A stretch of DNA of 64,000 bases from the NCBI GenBank assembly GCA_947000775.1, contig CAMQGK010000650.1, positions 4,287,501-4,351,500 of the forward strand, in the 5' to 3' direction. The translations under genes were made by a program, and so were the position numbers. This document shows, piece after piece, positions 51,120 to 63,847 of this stretch (the stretch's first letter is position 1; every line of letters starts with the position of its first letter). Under the pieces are notes generated by a model. That model was not told where the DNA came from. It made no database searches and was given only the letters and a program-made list of their open reading frames with translations. The stretch is from Pterois miles. Its lineage: Eukaryota; Chordata; Actinopteri; Perciformes; Scorpaenidae.

Positions 51120-54100
51120 TTAGCCTTCTTGACCAAAATCCTCTGTAAACTTCTTCAGCTTCTCCAAGTCCTGCTCATTCACTGTCGGCTTGGTGTTTGT
51201 CAGTGACCTCAGCATGTCAGGCTGCACGGAAAACATCACAGAGGTCACGATAATTGATCACTGCACTCGTCTGTCTGTCTGTATTGATGACACCGATCGA
51301 CAACACATCGCACATACTGAAGTCATTTCTTACCATGGACACGACGGGCTCTAGAAGTTTCTCTCCAGGAACGTCTATCCACGTCATCTCTATGGCGTTG
51401 GGATCACCCGGCGAACACGGAGTCAGGAGGTCTTCCACCACAACATCGGGATTGCTCCATAATGACCCGCGGACCTTGATTAGTGTGTGTTTTGAGAGTG
51501 GATGGACAGAAGCAAAATAAATATTAGATCGATAGAAGTCGTTCAGCTGTACAGGCGAGTTTAGGCTGAGAATGGGAAACTATTTTAAAGGCCCCTATTA
51601 TACTAATTTTTAGTTTCATACTTGTATGTTATATTTCTACTAGAACATGTTTACATGCTGTAATGTTAAAAACAACCCTTTGTTTTCCTCATTCTGTCTG
51701 ACTGAACATGCCTGTATTTACACTCCGTTTTAGCACATTTCAGTGGATGCGATGTGACTACGTAGCTAGGCAACAGCTTGGGTCAATGCTTACTTCCTGT
51801 GAGGTGATTTATAGCTATTTACCATGTTGTAAATTGCATTTTATAACCACATCTATTCAATAACGCTGTTCTGGCAGTTCATACCGTTACACACATCAAT
51901 TTTCAAATTTCAGAGGGAAAAATAATGAATGCTTATCTTTTATTTGATCACACTTACTGAAAGACGAACCTACCTCATTCTCATAATTATTTTGAGGATT
52001 TGCGATGAAATAGTTTTAGTAGCTGTTTAAATGTTTTTTTTCTTGTGTGTGTGAACTTGCTGTGTTTTTACCTTTTTGAAGTGAGTGGTTGACTGAACCT
52101 TCCTGACGGGCTGCATGAGGGCGTCTCTGACGATAATACTGATGTCCGCCCCGGAGTAGCCCTCCGTCTTCTTGCCCAGAGTGACGAAGTCGGCCTCCGT
52201 CAGGTTGTTGGGGGTGGAGCCCAGATGCAGTTTGAACATGAAGGAGCGGGCGTGCTCCTCCGGCAGAGGAATGTAGATTCGTTTTTCAAACCTAAGAGAA
52301 ACAAAGGATTCAATCAGCCATTATGAAGATGTAACCTCTTAAATCCTGGTTGTTTTTATCCTTAAATTTTCCCATGACTGGCATCATATGAAACTAGAAA
52401 ACCTAACGAATCCATCGGTACCAACTAAGTCATACTAGCTCATCGAGGAGGAGGCTAAATAACGCTCCAAACTTGTGCTAAATTTGGCTGAGGAAAAACT
52501 GTCATGACCATTTTTACACAAGTGAAACTAACCTTCTCCTGATTGCAGAGTCGAGCGTCCACGGTATGTTAGTAGCTCCCAGGACCAGGATTCCCTCGTT
52601 ATCATTTCCAACACCTAAGAGAAGAAAGACATCAAAAAGTAAAGAGGCAATGAGGTGAAACTCTGGCTGCTAGATGCCGTTACGATAGCGTTGCCGCCAT
52701 TTTGGACTGAAAACACCAATGAGTCTGTGGCCATGGATATATATAAAGATGTCCCTTTTTTTTTTAAGGTAAATCAACTTCCCAGTAGGAACACTTCAAT
52801 ATCCCTCATTTGTTCATAATGAACGTGCATCAGACCCACGGGACTACACCGCCCTGCACGCTCATATGACAGATCCAGTTCTGTCAGCTTCCTGATAGCT
52901 GCAAGCAACTGTAATAATGGATATATAAGCTGTAATTCATCACTGTTATTATCTTCTAATCCACCCATGGGCTGTATGCTGTAAGCCGGTACTGTGGTGG
53001 ATAGATTAACGTCTCCGTTCCGGCGGTGGCGTGTGTGGCTGTGATGACATAACAGAATTTAATGTAGTTGTAGGCTATTTACTAAGATGCAGGGCAAAAG
53101 CATAGGACACCACCTCTTCTACATCCATGGTCTGAGGTCTGTTGGACTCCATTTTGGATCCTTGACATGAAAAAGTTGGAGATTGTTTTCACAATCTGTG
53201 TGCTGGATTTTTATAACTTCTATATATCTCCATCGCTCACTTTATGCTCCTCTGGGAAGAAGCTGGGTAAAAAAGTTGAATAAATACATAAATGAGTAAG
53301 TAAAAAGTTATAATAATATGCATTATCTAAAATATTTTGATTGTTCAAAACAAGCCATTTTGGTAGAGACATTAAAATTCAGACAATAGAATTGAAACAA
53401 TTTTATATGGCACTTTGTAGGCGAATGTTTTATTGGCGTCTGGTAGTTGCCTTCAGTCCAAAATGGCGGCAGCGTAGTTTTGCTGCTGGGCGCTGACTTT
53501 TGCTTCTTAGCTATATATGTTCTTTGAGGACATTTCTTACACTTTATAAACAAAGTACTGCTATTCAGGTTTTCAGGTCATCTCTTCTGGCTCACCTTGC
53601 ATCTGGACGAGAAACTCCGTCTTGATTCTTCGCGCTGCTTCACTCTCGTTTTCGCTCCTGGAGCCGCAGAGGGAGTCGATCTCGTCGATGAAAATGATGG
53701 ACGGCTTGTGTTCTCGGGCTAAAGTGAACAGGCTTTTCACCAACCTGGAGAGAGAAACAATAGATGCTTATCGCTAGTTTATCTCATTCACAGTTTTATC
53801 ATCGAGTAAAGAAATCCGGGCCTCACTTTTCACTTTCTCCCAACCACTTGGACACAAGGTCGGAGGAGGAGATGGAGAAGAAGGTGGAGTTGTTGGCCTC
53901 CGTAGCCACCGCCTTGGCCAGGTAGGATTTCCCCGTTCCTGGAGGGCCAAACAGGAGGATCCCCCGCCAAGGAGTTCTCTTTCCTACACAAACAGATTAT
54001 TATTAAATACTTCTCATTATCAGGAGGTTTAACGTAGGTTCTTGTTTTCAGTACCTTTGAACAGATGAGGGAATTTGATGGGCAGGATCACAGCTTCTTT

Positions 54101-57100
54101 TAATGCTTCTTTGGCCCCCTCCAGTCCAGCCACATCGTCCCACTTAATGTTTGGCTTTTCCATGACGATGGCACCTGTAAGAGAGGTGGGTTCGATAAAG
54201 CATTCATTACGTCCAGTACATCATACTGAGCAGCAGCATCTCCCTCTGTGTTCATTCAATGTGGCGACAGCATCGTTCACCTGAGAGTTGATTTTGGAGC
54301 TTCTTTTTCTCTGCGTTGTCCCCGTCACCGCTTTCATCCCTGAAGTTGAATAACAACAGTCCACATCATGAATGACGTATTGACACATAAGTGCTCATTT
54401 GGGGCACTTTAAATCAAATAATTTCCATTAACTGAAACATAAATATGTCTACAGGGAGGCAGATGTTTCAACAGTGAATCTCTCACTTAGGTTTCAGCAT
54501 TTCTTTCAGGTAAAGCCTTTTGGAATTTAACTTATTTAAACCTTAAAGGTACTCAGTGTAGTTTTAACCATGACTAGCACTGCTGGAGCTGTTTTTATGT
54601 CTTGTGCATGACACAGTACACATCCTGTATCTGCCAATGGTCTCATAGTAATCCACTGATCTACAGATTGTGGTAACGTGTCCAGAAACCAGGGCTGCAA
54701 TGAGATCAATCAATACTTTGTTACCAAGTTGATGCCAAAATTGTGAAAATGTGACAGTAATCCTTTTTCTACAGTACCACAGGTACCTTTGGTACAGGAG
54801 TATTGAGAAATCTGAAAGGATGCAGAAAACTCTTATTTTTTTCCCGATAATACCATATAATGAACAAGAAATCTGTGTTGAAATCTGAGTAAATGGACTT
54901 GCATTTATACAGCGCTTTTCTACTCTTGCGGCTACTCAAAGCGCTTTACACTACATGTCAGCATTCACTTCTTCACACACACATTCGTACACTGGTATCA
55001 GAGGCTGCCATGCAAGGTGCCAGCTTTGCCCATCAGGATCTAATCTAAATACTCATCCACACCGATGGTTCAGCTTTCAGGAGCAATCTGGGGTTAAGCG
55101 TTTTGCTCAAGGACACATCGACACGTGACTGCAGCAGCCAGGGATCGAACCACTGACTTTCCGACTGGTGGACGACCCGCTCTACTCTCTGAGGAAAAGT
55201 AGTGAACTCAATTGAAGTTTCCTCAACTTAAATTTAAAAAAATTTAAAGTTTTTTTTTTTTTATTTTAATGGTCTTTAAAATTCAGACTCATTAGTGAGA
55301 GACGACAAATCTAAGATAACTAGTAGAACATGACAAGCACCCAAATTGTTTTTCATCACAACTCACAGAAATCAATTTGAAGCATACAGTATATTTACTT
55401 TTCCTTATTATGCCATGATCACAGTGGTTGCTATGTAAATGTGTAATAAGGAGAGGCGCTTATGTTTCCATTACTTAATGTATGTTAACTAGTTAAATTA
55501 GCTGTTAGCTAAGTTAGCCAGTTAACTAGCTTAGTTAACTGGTAAGCAGCACAGTCCTACGAAGCTAATAGGTAACGTTAGCAGAGGTTTAGTCATGATG
55601 ATGCGTTCAGGCTCTAGTCAGTAATTGAGAAATTGACGACAGGCAAAGGTAGATTTATGACGTTATCATGGTGCATTCAAATGCAATCTTAGAAAATGTA
55701 GTTTTTGGTGAGAAACTTGAATAAATCCAGTTGCTTGATGAAGATTTTTTTCACAGCAATATAAAATAGACCATAAAGAGAGAATTATGACCTGTTTAAG
55801 TACCTAACAGTGGCTCCAAGTGTTTCCCTGGTATTGGTGTCAGCTGCTAAATTGTTGGCTTCGTGACGTCCTAATAAGGAACGTAGCAATATGCCACCAG
55901 AAGGCAGGAAAAATAAGACTGCCAGGAAGTAAACACGTAAACAATGCTGGTTTCAAAATCAGAAAATTGTCTCTGCAAATGTTTTACAAGGAAGAAAATG
56001 CATTAAACACCTTCATTAGGCCTAAAAGACACACACAATGCATTTTTGTGTGTAGCACTGAATGTAAACTTTGTGTGTTTACAAGAAAACTTCCCACTCA
56101 AATAACTGCCCCAGAAATTTGTTTCTGTTTTCCCTGTAATAATATAAGTCTACTGTCGAAAATGAGCTGAAGAAAGTCACCACAGTAACAAACTATACTG
56201 GGAGATGGTGCCTCACCCTCTGTCGTCAGACTCTTTGACAGGTCTGGCCGGAGGATTCTTCTCCTTCTCGCTCAGATATTCCTTCAGCTGCTCGGCTCTG
56301 TCCAGGTAGTCGGCACACTTGGCCCTGATGCTCTGCGCCGCTCGATCACCCTGAGTCTCGTCTGCAACACAGGAAGTCGATCAGATCACCGCGATGAGTT
56401 GAACAGAAGATAACAAAAACCAAACAAACATACAAATCACACAAAACCACTGATAGGCTGCTCACACTTGATGACATGAAGGAAGTATTGCACTGCATGC
56501 TGGTAGCATCTGAGGGCCTCTTCGTAGTTTTTGGCTTTGTCCGCTGCTGTAGCTTTGCTGGCGAGATCTATAGCTTTCTGAAGATAGACAGAAAAAAGAA
56601 GAATTTAGGTAGTCACCTTATAATATGGCACCCTTTACAAAGATTTATAATGAATGTGTTCATTAAAGGTTAATAATTAACAGTTTGCAAAATAAAAATC
56701 CTTTTTGTGAGTGTTCCCGCTTTCTAATAATGCTTATATAATGTTGGAAATCCATTGATTAATGAATGCTCTCTGGTTTGTAAATTATTTATGAACTATT
56801 AATAAAGTCATTAGTTGCAACTTATAAAGTTTTTATATTGGTATCTCATCAGAAGGTGGCACTAAAAGGGCAGTGTGTGATCAATCATTAAAATAAAATT
56901 ACTAATACAGCACAGTAAATATTAAAAGTACAAACTCAACCACAAGTCCCTCATTCAAAATCCTATTTAAGTTAAAGTAAAGAATTATTATCATCAAAAT
57001 GTATTTAAAGTATAAAAAATAAAAGTATGACATTGCATATTTAGATTGACTGAAACTGAAAGATTGAGCGATTTTTCCTTTTTAGTAGAAAATTGGTTAA

Positions 57101-57830
57101 TTTTATCTCTTTGGGCCTCAAGTTATTTAAATGAAACCATATTTTAAGTTCATAGGGTAAATGACACTGGACCTAAACTTCTTTATATATGTTTATTCAA
57201 AAAGAAACACTAAATAATTTGAAAAAAATAAATTGAATAAATACATTAATTATAACCTCTAAACCCTGATTCAGAATTAGTTCATTTTTACGTTTAAATT
57301 GTTGTACTTAAGATGAATAAGTTAACAGTTTATTAATAGCCTAGTAGTAGTAATTTATTTTGGTCTTCAATAGCAAATTCCAAAAATAATGCACATAAAA
57401 AAGTAATAATATAATAAATAAATTACAGTAAGGCAGTAAAATAAAGGGAAAACAAAAAATACTGCCTGGAAAGGTGGACCTAATTTTTAATATTTCTTTA
57501 GAAACTGCTGGGGTATCTTATCTTATCTTATCCATAATAGTAATAATCCAGATTAGTTGATTCATATTTTGTATTATTGTATAATTAGCATGTTTTATTA
57601 TTATTATTATTATTATTATTATCTAAATAAGCAAAGAAACTAATGTTAAATAAATGTCGTGGAGTATAAAGTACAATATTTGCCTCTGAGATGTAGTACA
57701 CTCGAATAAATGTACTTAGTTACAATGCACCACTGCCCATTAAGTTACTGAATCGAAAAGGTATGAAGTTTATCAAGCTACCTCAATGTGTTTACCTCCA
57801 TACAGTACGTAATGTACAGAACCATGAGAG

Positions 57831-57886
<56 letters not shown>

Positions 57887-58060
57887 GTTCTGATTTAACA
57901 TATCTTTACTAGTTTAATATACTATCTTAATGGTTTTAGACGTTTCTTTGTCGATTAAAAAGCTGAATCGTTAGACGTGTCTTCAGGTGTCACAGTGTCA
58001 CCTAACAGGTAGCTATCTTTACAAAAGTTATTCACTCACCTGTAAATTACCTCCACCCAT
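51120..58060 (-). CDS. vps4b: Vacuolar protein sorting 4B, ESCRT AAA ATPase, complete
   Basis: Eleven exons in minus order: 58040-58060, 56466-56577, 56217-56361, 54281-54339, 54055-54174, 53827-53983, 53596-53744, 52533-52614, 52072-52291, 51334-51474, 51120-51221. Total 1308 nt, 435 aa (human VPS4B 444, VPS4A 437), all phases consistent. An N-terminal MIT domain (KAIDLASKAT, NYEEALRCYQHAVQYFLH) binds ESCRT-III tails. The AAA core has Walker A GPPGTGKS 165-172, Walker B IIFIDE ending at Glu226, and RRRF 280-283 with the arginine-finger region. The C-terminus has the beta domain and KKFTEDFGQEG*. SISSSDLVSKW, IDEIDSL and LTEADF point to VPS4B rather than VPS4A. It disassembles ESCRT-III in endosome sorting and cytokinesis. 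The first exon codes only MGGGNLQ, unlike the usual M-S/T-start, but it splices in phase to KAIDL. Confidence 0.96.
52676..53482. mobile_element. DNA element with TGCCGCCATTTTGGACTGAA ends in a vps4b intron
   Basis: GTTGCCGCCATTTTGGACTG at about 52690 is matched by CAGTCCAAAATGGCGGCAGC near 53456 as its inverse. The 790-bp interior has no ORF worth noting. It occupies most of the intron 52615-53595. Confidence 0.55.
54892..55196 (-). mobile_element. tRNA-headed SINE (second family), copy 2
   Basis: Inverted copy of the 44514 family: GGATCGAACCACTGACTTTC (B-box reversed), CTTGAGCAAAACGCTTAACC in reverse, and the tail GCGCTTTTCTACTC. In the vps4b intron 54340-56216. Confidence 0.7.
57832..57882. 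repeat. (TA)n microsatellite
   Basis: About 25 TA units in the first vps4b intron. Confidence 0.95.
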
Positions 58061-59176
58061 TTAGCGTTTAATATGGGTCAAACTTTATCTTGTTGCTTTA
58101 GATGAAACTCGCTAATTATCTGTTTTCTGGTTCCCTGCTACTAAAGTTTCATGATTCAAAAACTTCAATCGTAAAACATCCTTTATAGGCGCGTCTCTCT
58201 TCTTCCGCATCAACAAAACAAAGCTCACTTCCGGGGTGGTCACGTGACAGTGTTACGGTCATCTTCAATAGTGAGCTCAGTCGGGCTTTTAACCAGTACA
58301 ACCATTCAGGCTTATAAATATTAAATAAATATACAAAATGTAATTCCAAATATTCTAAATAATTAATTATAAATATTTAAAAATCTAAATATTCTAAATA
58401 TTTTCATATTAAAAACATAGATATAATACTAAATAAACAGAAAATAGAAAATAATTTTCTGTAAAGTAAAATAATTTTCAAAACATTCAAAAGATCTCAA
58501 TATTTCCATTTTTACTACATAGCCGTAAATATTAAATTATATAAGAGTAAAAACAAAATAAATTTCCGTTTTTCTGCAAAGTAAATAATTACGTCTAGAT
58601 ATTAATGTAGTAAAGATGAAAATATTTAGAATTCAATATTTTTCTTTGCAGAGGAATGCAACACTATAGTAAATATATATATATATATATATATAGATAT
58701 AAATTGTATTATATAATTAAAATACTAATTATGACATCTGACTTTTCCAAAAATAATTCCTTAATCCTCACTCATTAAATAAAAACATGCACACTACCAA
58801 TTATGGATTGAATAACAAATTTACACTTTATTACATCTATTAAAAAGGCAAATTAAAAAGTGTGCAAAATATCTAGAAATCTTACAACACCTGGGGTAAA
58901 CAAAAATAAATGCATATACTGTAGAACAACGGAGTGAAGGAGATGATGCACATGGCAGACATTTTGGTTGCAAGTTGTGTTGCTCTAGATTTAGTCCAGG
59001 TTTATTCAACATATGATGGCTTAATTTCAGTCGCAATCAAAAGCAAGCACCATGTACAGTACATGTTGTAGTTGAGTAGATTTGACACTGTATTGTTGTT
59101 TTATCCCCCCCCCCTTAGTACACATTATAGGTCAGTGTGGTTTAGGCAGGCATGGATGCAGCAGTCTGGGTGGTCA
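58061..59176. other. vps4b upstream region and ankrd29 3' flank
   Basis: Very AT-rich from 58300 to 58800, with a short (TA)n at 58673-58696. The part from about 58800 to 59176 is probably the ankrd29 3' UTR on the minus strand. No exon. Confidence 0.4.
58226..58248 (-). promoter_or_regulatory. vps4b: CLEAR-type E-box plus ETS site upstream of vps4b
   Basis: GTCACGTGAC, a perfect 10-bp palindrome, lies at 58239-58248, 179 bp upstream of the vps4b ATG. CACTTCCGG lies at 58226-58234, so the two sites are five bases apart. GTCACGTGAC is the consensus CLEAR element bound by TFEB/TFE3 in lysosomal genes, and also fits USF. Binding is inferred. Confidence 0.5.
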
Positions 59177-62100
59177 TCAACTGTCTCCATTTAACATTTT
59201 GGGATGTAACACCTTTAGGATGCGATCACTCTTTGTAAGATCTGCAGGGAGTTCATTATTCTGCAAAACACACGAGAAAGAGTTTACAAGCTGAAGTTAT
59301 CTTCTCATTATCTGCTTGTTTATCATCTCATATCTAAGTTTCTAACCTTGTTGGGTAATGTGGGGTCTGCGTTGGCCCCAAGCAGCAGCAGCACACTTCT
59401 TAGATTTCCACCCATAACCGCAGCATGAAGGGCAGTAGAGCCGTTCTGGAGACAGCAAATAAAGATTCATAATGCTAATAGGGAGGAGTGATATGCTCCA
59501 GTTATTGGCTGAGAGAGAGAGGAAATGCACACCAGTGTTGGAGAGGTGCTGACCACGGTGAAAATATGAAGTAGTAAGTGTAAAAGAACAATTGTACACA
59601 GAACAGTTGCACACCCGTAGCCACGATGCAAAAACATGATTTCTTCTTCAGGGTATCTGTCATGTCGTATACAAAAAGTATATTATTTTCATGATTAAAG
59701 TACTTAAATCCGGCATTGACAGGTTGGATGCCATAGAATAACAAGCCACAGTGCAAAAGAAGCTGGCAGTCTATGCGTCAGTGAGCTTCCTACAACGGCA
59801 CCAGGTGGACAGAACTAATAATTAAACCAAGACCAAACAAATAAATGTATCACCAATGCAGCAGCTCACTAAATGCAAACAAAATAGGACAAAACAATTA
59901 ATCCCATGAACCATCCCCTCATAACAAAAAAAGAAACAGAACCAAAAAAATATACTCCAATAACCACCGGCTGTACAGCAAATGTACTCGAGTTTCCTCC
60001 TCAACTAGCAGCAGAGTCGCAGGAGTCAGATTCAATTCATCATGACGTGAGTTATGACAGTTGACTGACAACATGATGGCAGAGGATTTGGTGTGGCGCT
60101 TATTTGGCAGTATTTCAGATTTAAAGCGCTCTACAGATATTGAGCGTCCTCAAATCTTTTCTGGTTAAATGTGTTGTCACAGGTTTATTGATCCCTCACT
60201 AAGAATGCTTCGTCCCTTTTTCACCAAGAGTTAGATGAGAAGACTGAAAACACTCTCAAGGTAGCTTAGCTTAGCATAAATACTGGAAACAGGAAGAAAC
60301 AGCTAGCCTGACTCTGCCCAAAGGTAAAAAAAAAAAAAAAAAAAGACACCTACCAGAACCTCACTAATCAATATGATATACCTCATTTGCTTAATCTGTG
60401 CAAGTGTAAAAATGACAAGGTGTGATTGTACATAAGTTTATCCATCCATCCATCTGCAACCGCTTATCCCAATAAGGGTTGTGGGGCGGGCTGGATCCGA
60501 TCTCAGTTGGCATTGGGTGAAGGCGGGGTTCACCCTGGACAGGTTGCCTGTGGGAGGAAGCCGGAGAACCCGGAGAAAACCCACGCTAACATGGGGAGAA
60601 CATGCAAACTCCACACACAACTCCACCAAGAGCAGTGACCCTCTGAACAAAGCCAGGCCAGCTGTTTCCCCGTTTCCAGACTTTATGCTAAGTTAAACTA
60701 TCTGGCTGCTGGTTTAAACTTCAGTTTGAATGGATAGACATGACAGAGGTATCAGTCTACTGCTCTGGGAAATATACATCGCTCCAAATTTACCATACAT
60801 AGATCAAAGAATGGCAATGGCAGCATCCTCTACCTTGAGAAGGCCGACTGAAGGAGAAAACTTGAGAAGTTCCTCAATGACGCTGTTGTGTCCCTTAAAA
60901 GCTGCTTTGAATAACGCTGTTGATCCATCCTTGAAAGACAACAGAGAAATCAGTTTTCTAACAAACAATCTCCACTCAAGCTCCTCTTACACACTTGCTC
61001 TTAGGCTTTCCACTAGATTACATGGGCCTCATCACATCCCTGTACGTACACTTCTATGTACTTTACTGATTCTGGACGAACTACATACTTGTCTGTCAGC
61101 ATCTCGATCGGCACCACGTAAGAGTAGCACTCTCACCACCTCACTGTGACCCATCTGAGCTGCCATCCACAGGGCAGCAGTGCCATCCTGGAGAACCCAT
61201 GGATGAGGGTGCAGAGACAAGGGACATAAGAGAGAGGAGGTGAAATAAAAGAGGAATATCAGAGTGGATGCAGGCATAAAATAACTTGGAGGGAAGAGAA
61301 AGATGAGCTGTGAACTAAAGAAGTGACTGCACGTGTGACCACGTCCCTTTAAATCTCTAAAAATGCTAACGATGTGAGGACATTACCTCCCTCGCTTGGT
61401 TAACCTTAGCACCAGATGACAACAGCTGACGAATCACAGTCACATGACCCTGCTGGGCAGCGAGAAACAGAGGAGTGGCACCGTCCTGAAATATAACAGA
61501 ACAACACTTTCTGCTGGACTTAGATCACTAAAAGAACTCAGAAAAGAGGTGTTTTCTTATCATTATTGGTACTGTTTTATAAATATGTGTATATGCAGTC
61601 AGGATGTTTTCCGCTGCCTGAGGAAAGTCAATAATCTTGCCAAATCTCTGTCTGACTCAGCAGGCTGCAGAAACCTGAGAGGCTGGATTCCAGCTGCTGG
61701 GGACACTGTGTGCAAACTAACCATAAAAGCAAACTGACAGACAGGCGAAGCTACTAACAGTGAGAGGAGTCAGGTCTACAAAAGAGCCTGAAGATGTGAC
61801 TCACATTCAGCTGGTCATGAACATTGGCTCCATTCTTCAACAGGGCGTCCACCACCTTGGAGTGTCCGTACTGAGAGGCGACGGTGAGAGCTGTGCCACC
61901 GTCCTGCCACAAAAACACACAAGAAAAACAAGTGAGAATAACAGTTAGTATACTGTACACCACAGTGTGTAGCATGCTGCAGAGACGACTTCTCGAATGT
62001 CTCTCAAAAGCAACCTGAGCAGCACATTTTCTGCCTTTGTCTTCTTATCACTACACAAAGCAGTCTGAGTCACCCGTCTGTGATGAGAGCACCCATGGGT

Positions 62101-63541
62101 GGATTACTGAACAGGCCTAACAGGCACAGCACCCCCACACACCTTCACACAGAGAGACACTTACCAACCAGGAAGAGACTCAAAATGACCACAAAGTAAC
62201 AAGAAAGAGACAAAAAGACAACAAAGAGAACAAAACTACTACAAATACACACAGAGAGCAAAGAGACTCACAACTATGAAAATTAGCAAAACAACCACAA
62301 AGACACACAAAATGACCACAAAGAGACATAAAGCAACTATGAAGAGACACAAAATGAGGATAGAGATTCAAAGTGGCCACAAAGGGACTGAAAATGACTA
62401 CAAAGAGATAAAATGGCCACAGAGACAAAAACAACTACCGTATTTTCGCACTATAAGGCGCACTTAAAATCGCCCAACTGTTTCACTCAGACACTGATGA
62501 TGAAGGATTTGATGGATTTGTGGAAGAGGAATGAACTGAAAAGTGAGTGTATTGTTTTGTATTTCATGTGTTACAACTGAAAAATGTTGAGAGTTATTGA
62601 AGTTATTGAGTTATTAATGGACTAAATAAAGTTTGACCTATCTGACCGTTTTGTTTCGCTTAATGTGCCTTATAATCCAGTGCGCCTTATAGTGCGAAAA
62701 ACACGGTACAAAGACATGTAAAATGACCAAAGACACAAAACAGCTACAGTACAAAAAGAAGCTAAACTACTATAAAGTCAACGTGTCCCGTTGTCTCATA
62801 ATCTGCCCATGAAGGCGTCCCAGCATTCTCCATCACACCCAGTATTATAAAGACTGTTATATACTCATCCGCTGTCCTGCTGCTGGTAAATACTGAACCT
62901 TTGTCTGGAATTCAGTGGAGGCACCGAATTCAAAGAGGAGCTTCACAACGTCATCGTGTCCCTGCTGGGAGGCGAAGAACAGGGCAGTAGATCCTGTCTG
63001 AAAGGGACGATTAAAAGAGATACGGCTGTTTTTATTTTGCTTTAACTGCAAAAAAAACCCTTTCCATATTTGTATGTATTTGTATATCCAGTGAAAGGCC
63101 TGGCTCAGGAGTCCTCAGAAGCAGTCTATTAGTTGTTTCAGGTGGGTTTTGCTTTCATCTTGCTGTCCGTGTTTATGTTTGCAGAAGATAGTTTGACATT
63201 TTGGGGGATCTGCCAAAAACTAGATGAGGAGATCGATACCACTCCCATATCTGTACGTTAAATATACTGTATAACTACATCCAGAAAACAGTTAGCTTAG
63301 CACAAAATCCATGTTAAGTGGAAAAATGGCAATTTGCTGTTTTATGAGGGTTATGTACCAGACTATTTCTTGCCCTGATTAAACCCTTAGTGACTACCTA
63401 ACTCCAGATCCACTGTAACTTTGGGTTGGGTTGTAATCATACCTCTCTCTGGTAGTTGATGTCGGCTCCTTGCATGATGAGTTCTTTGACACACTCATAA
63501 TGGCCGCTGTACGACGCCACCATCAGCGCTGTTGTTCCATA
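59177..63541 (-). CDS. ankrd29: Ankyrin repeat domain-containing protein 29 (last eight exons, 5' end outside the window)
   Basis: Exons in minus order: 63443-63541, 62899-62997, 61805-61903, 61387-61485, 61089-61187, 60834-60929, 59347-59445, 59177-59260. Each of the first seven codes one ankyrin repeat of 32 or 33 residues and starts in phase 0: YGTTALMVASYSGH, TGSTALFFASQQGH, DGGTALTVASQYGH, DGATPLFLAAQQGH, DGTAALWMAAQMGH, DGSTALFKAAFKGH, NGSTALHAAVMGGN. The last exon codes NNELPADLTKSDRILKVLHP and ends ...LNGDS*. Together 257 residues. The order and inter-repeat text (ADINYQRE, ASTEFQTK, ANVHDQLN, AKVNQARE, ADRDADRQ, KFSPSVGLLK) match human ANKRD29 repeat by repeat. The N-terminal exons, coding about 45 residues, should lie right of 64000. 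Its molecular role is not established; ankyrin stacks bind proteins. Confidence 0.94.
60215..60800. mobile_element. Fish repeat (family D) with a mermaid-like SINE inserted
   Basis: AAGAGTTAGATGAGAAGACT and GCTTAGCATAAATACTGGAA, AACAGCTAGCCTGACTCTGC are shared with 63185-63345 and are a common fish repeat. A reversed mermaid-like SINE (60438-60620) interrupts it. Confidence 0.5.
60438..60620 (-). mobile_element. Mermaid-like SINE fragment, reversed
   Basis: AACCGCTTATCCCAATAAGG, GGTTCACCCTGGACAGGTTG and GGAGAACATGCAAACTCCAC are the reverse of the body at 24673-25052. Confidence 0.7.
62163..62770. repeat. Degenerate ACAAAGAGACA minisatellite
   Basis: Words such as CACAAAGAGACA, CAAAATGACCA and AACTACAAAG repeat irregularly at 62163-62435 and resume at 62709-62770 after the inserted MITE. 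Almost no G-to-T strand mixing: the plus strand is A/C/G-rich. In an ankrd29 intron. Confidence 0.7.
62438..62706. mobile_element. TA-flanked MITE with GCGCACTTATAG-type ends (269 bp)
   Basis: The left CCGTATTTTCGCACTATAAG continues GCGCAC. The right GTGCGCCTTATAGTGCGAAA continues AACACGG. These are inverted, with TA on both sides (62436-62437, 62707-62708). Interior with no transposase. Confidence 0.75.
63185..63345. mobile_element. Family D repeat fragment
   Basis: TTTGACATTTTGGGGGATCT, ACTAGATGAGGAGATCGATA and CAGTTAGCTTAGCACAAAAT match the 60215 family. Confidence 0.45.
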
Positions 63542-63847
63542 CTGAAAAGGAAACACGGCAACAAGAAATTAACAGAGGAACATTTGGCATATCTGTTTCA
63601 TGAGACAGGTGCATAGCAGAGGGACAAGTAGTTGCATACTAGCAGTCCATTGTCTAACTTGCAAAAAAATATTTGTGACACTTCTGTGATACACCAGGCA
63701 CCAAAATGTCACAAATAAATGTATTTTTGCAAGTTGACGTTTGTTTGCAACAATAAATTAGCAACCTTGGATGTTTTATTGCAGATTACTTGCTGAAAAG
63801 TACTATAAATGTGATGAAACCACAAAACTCTGCAGACTTTCAAACTT

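Noticed and set aside
55820..56170. 116-codon plus-strand frame inside vps4b
   Set aside because: Antisense in an intron, with no recognisable domain.
62163..62435. CRISPR-like regular repeats
   Set aside because: Repeats are short, degenerate and irregularly spaced with no unique spacers of constant length; this is a eukaryotic intron minisatellite.
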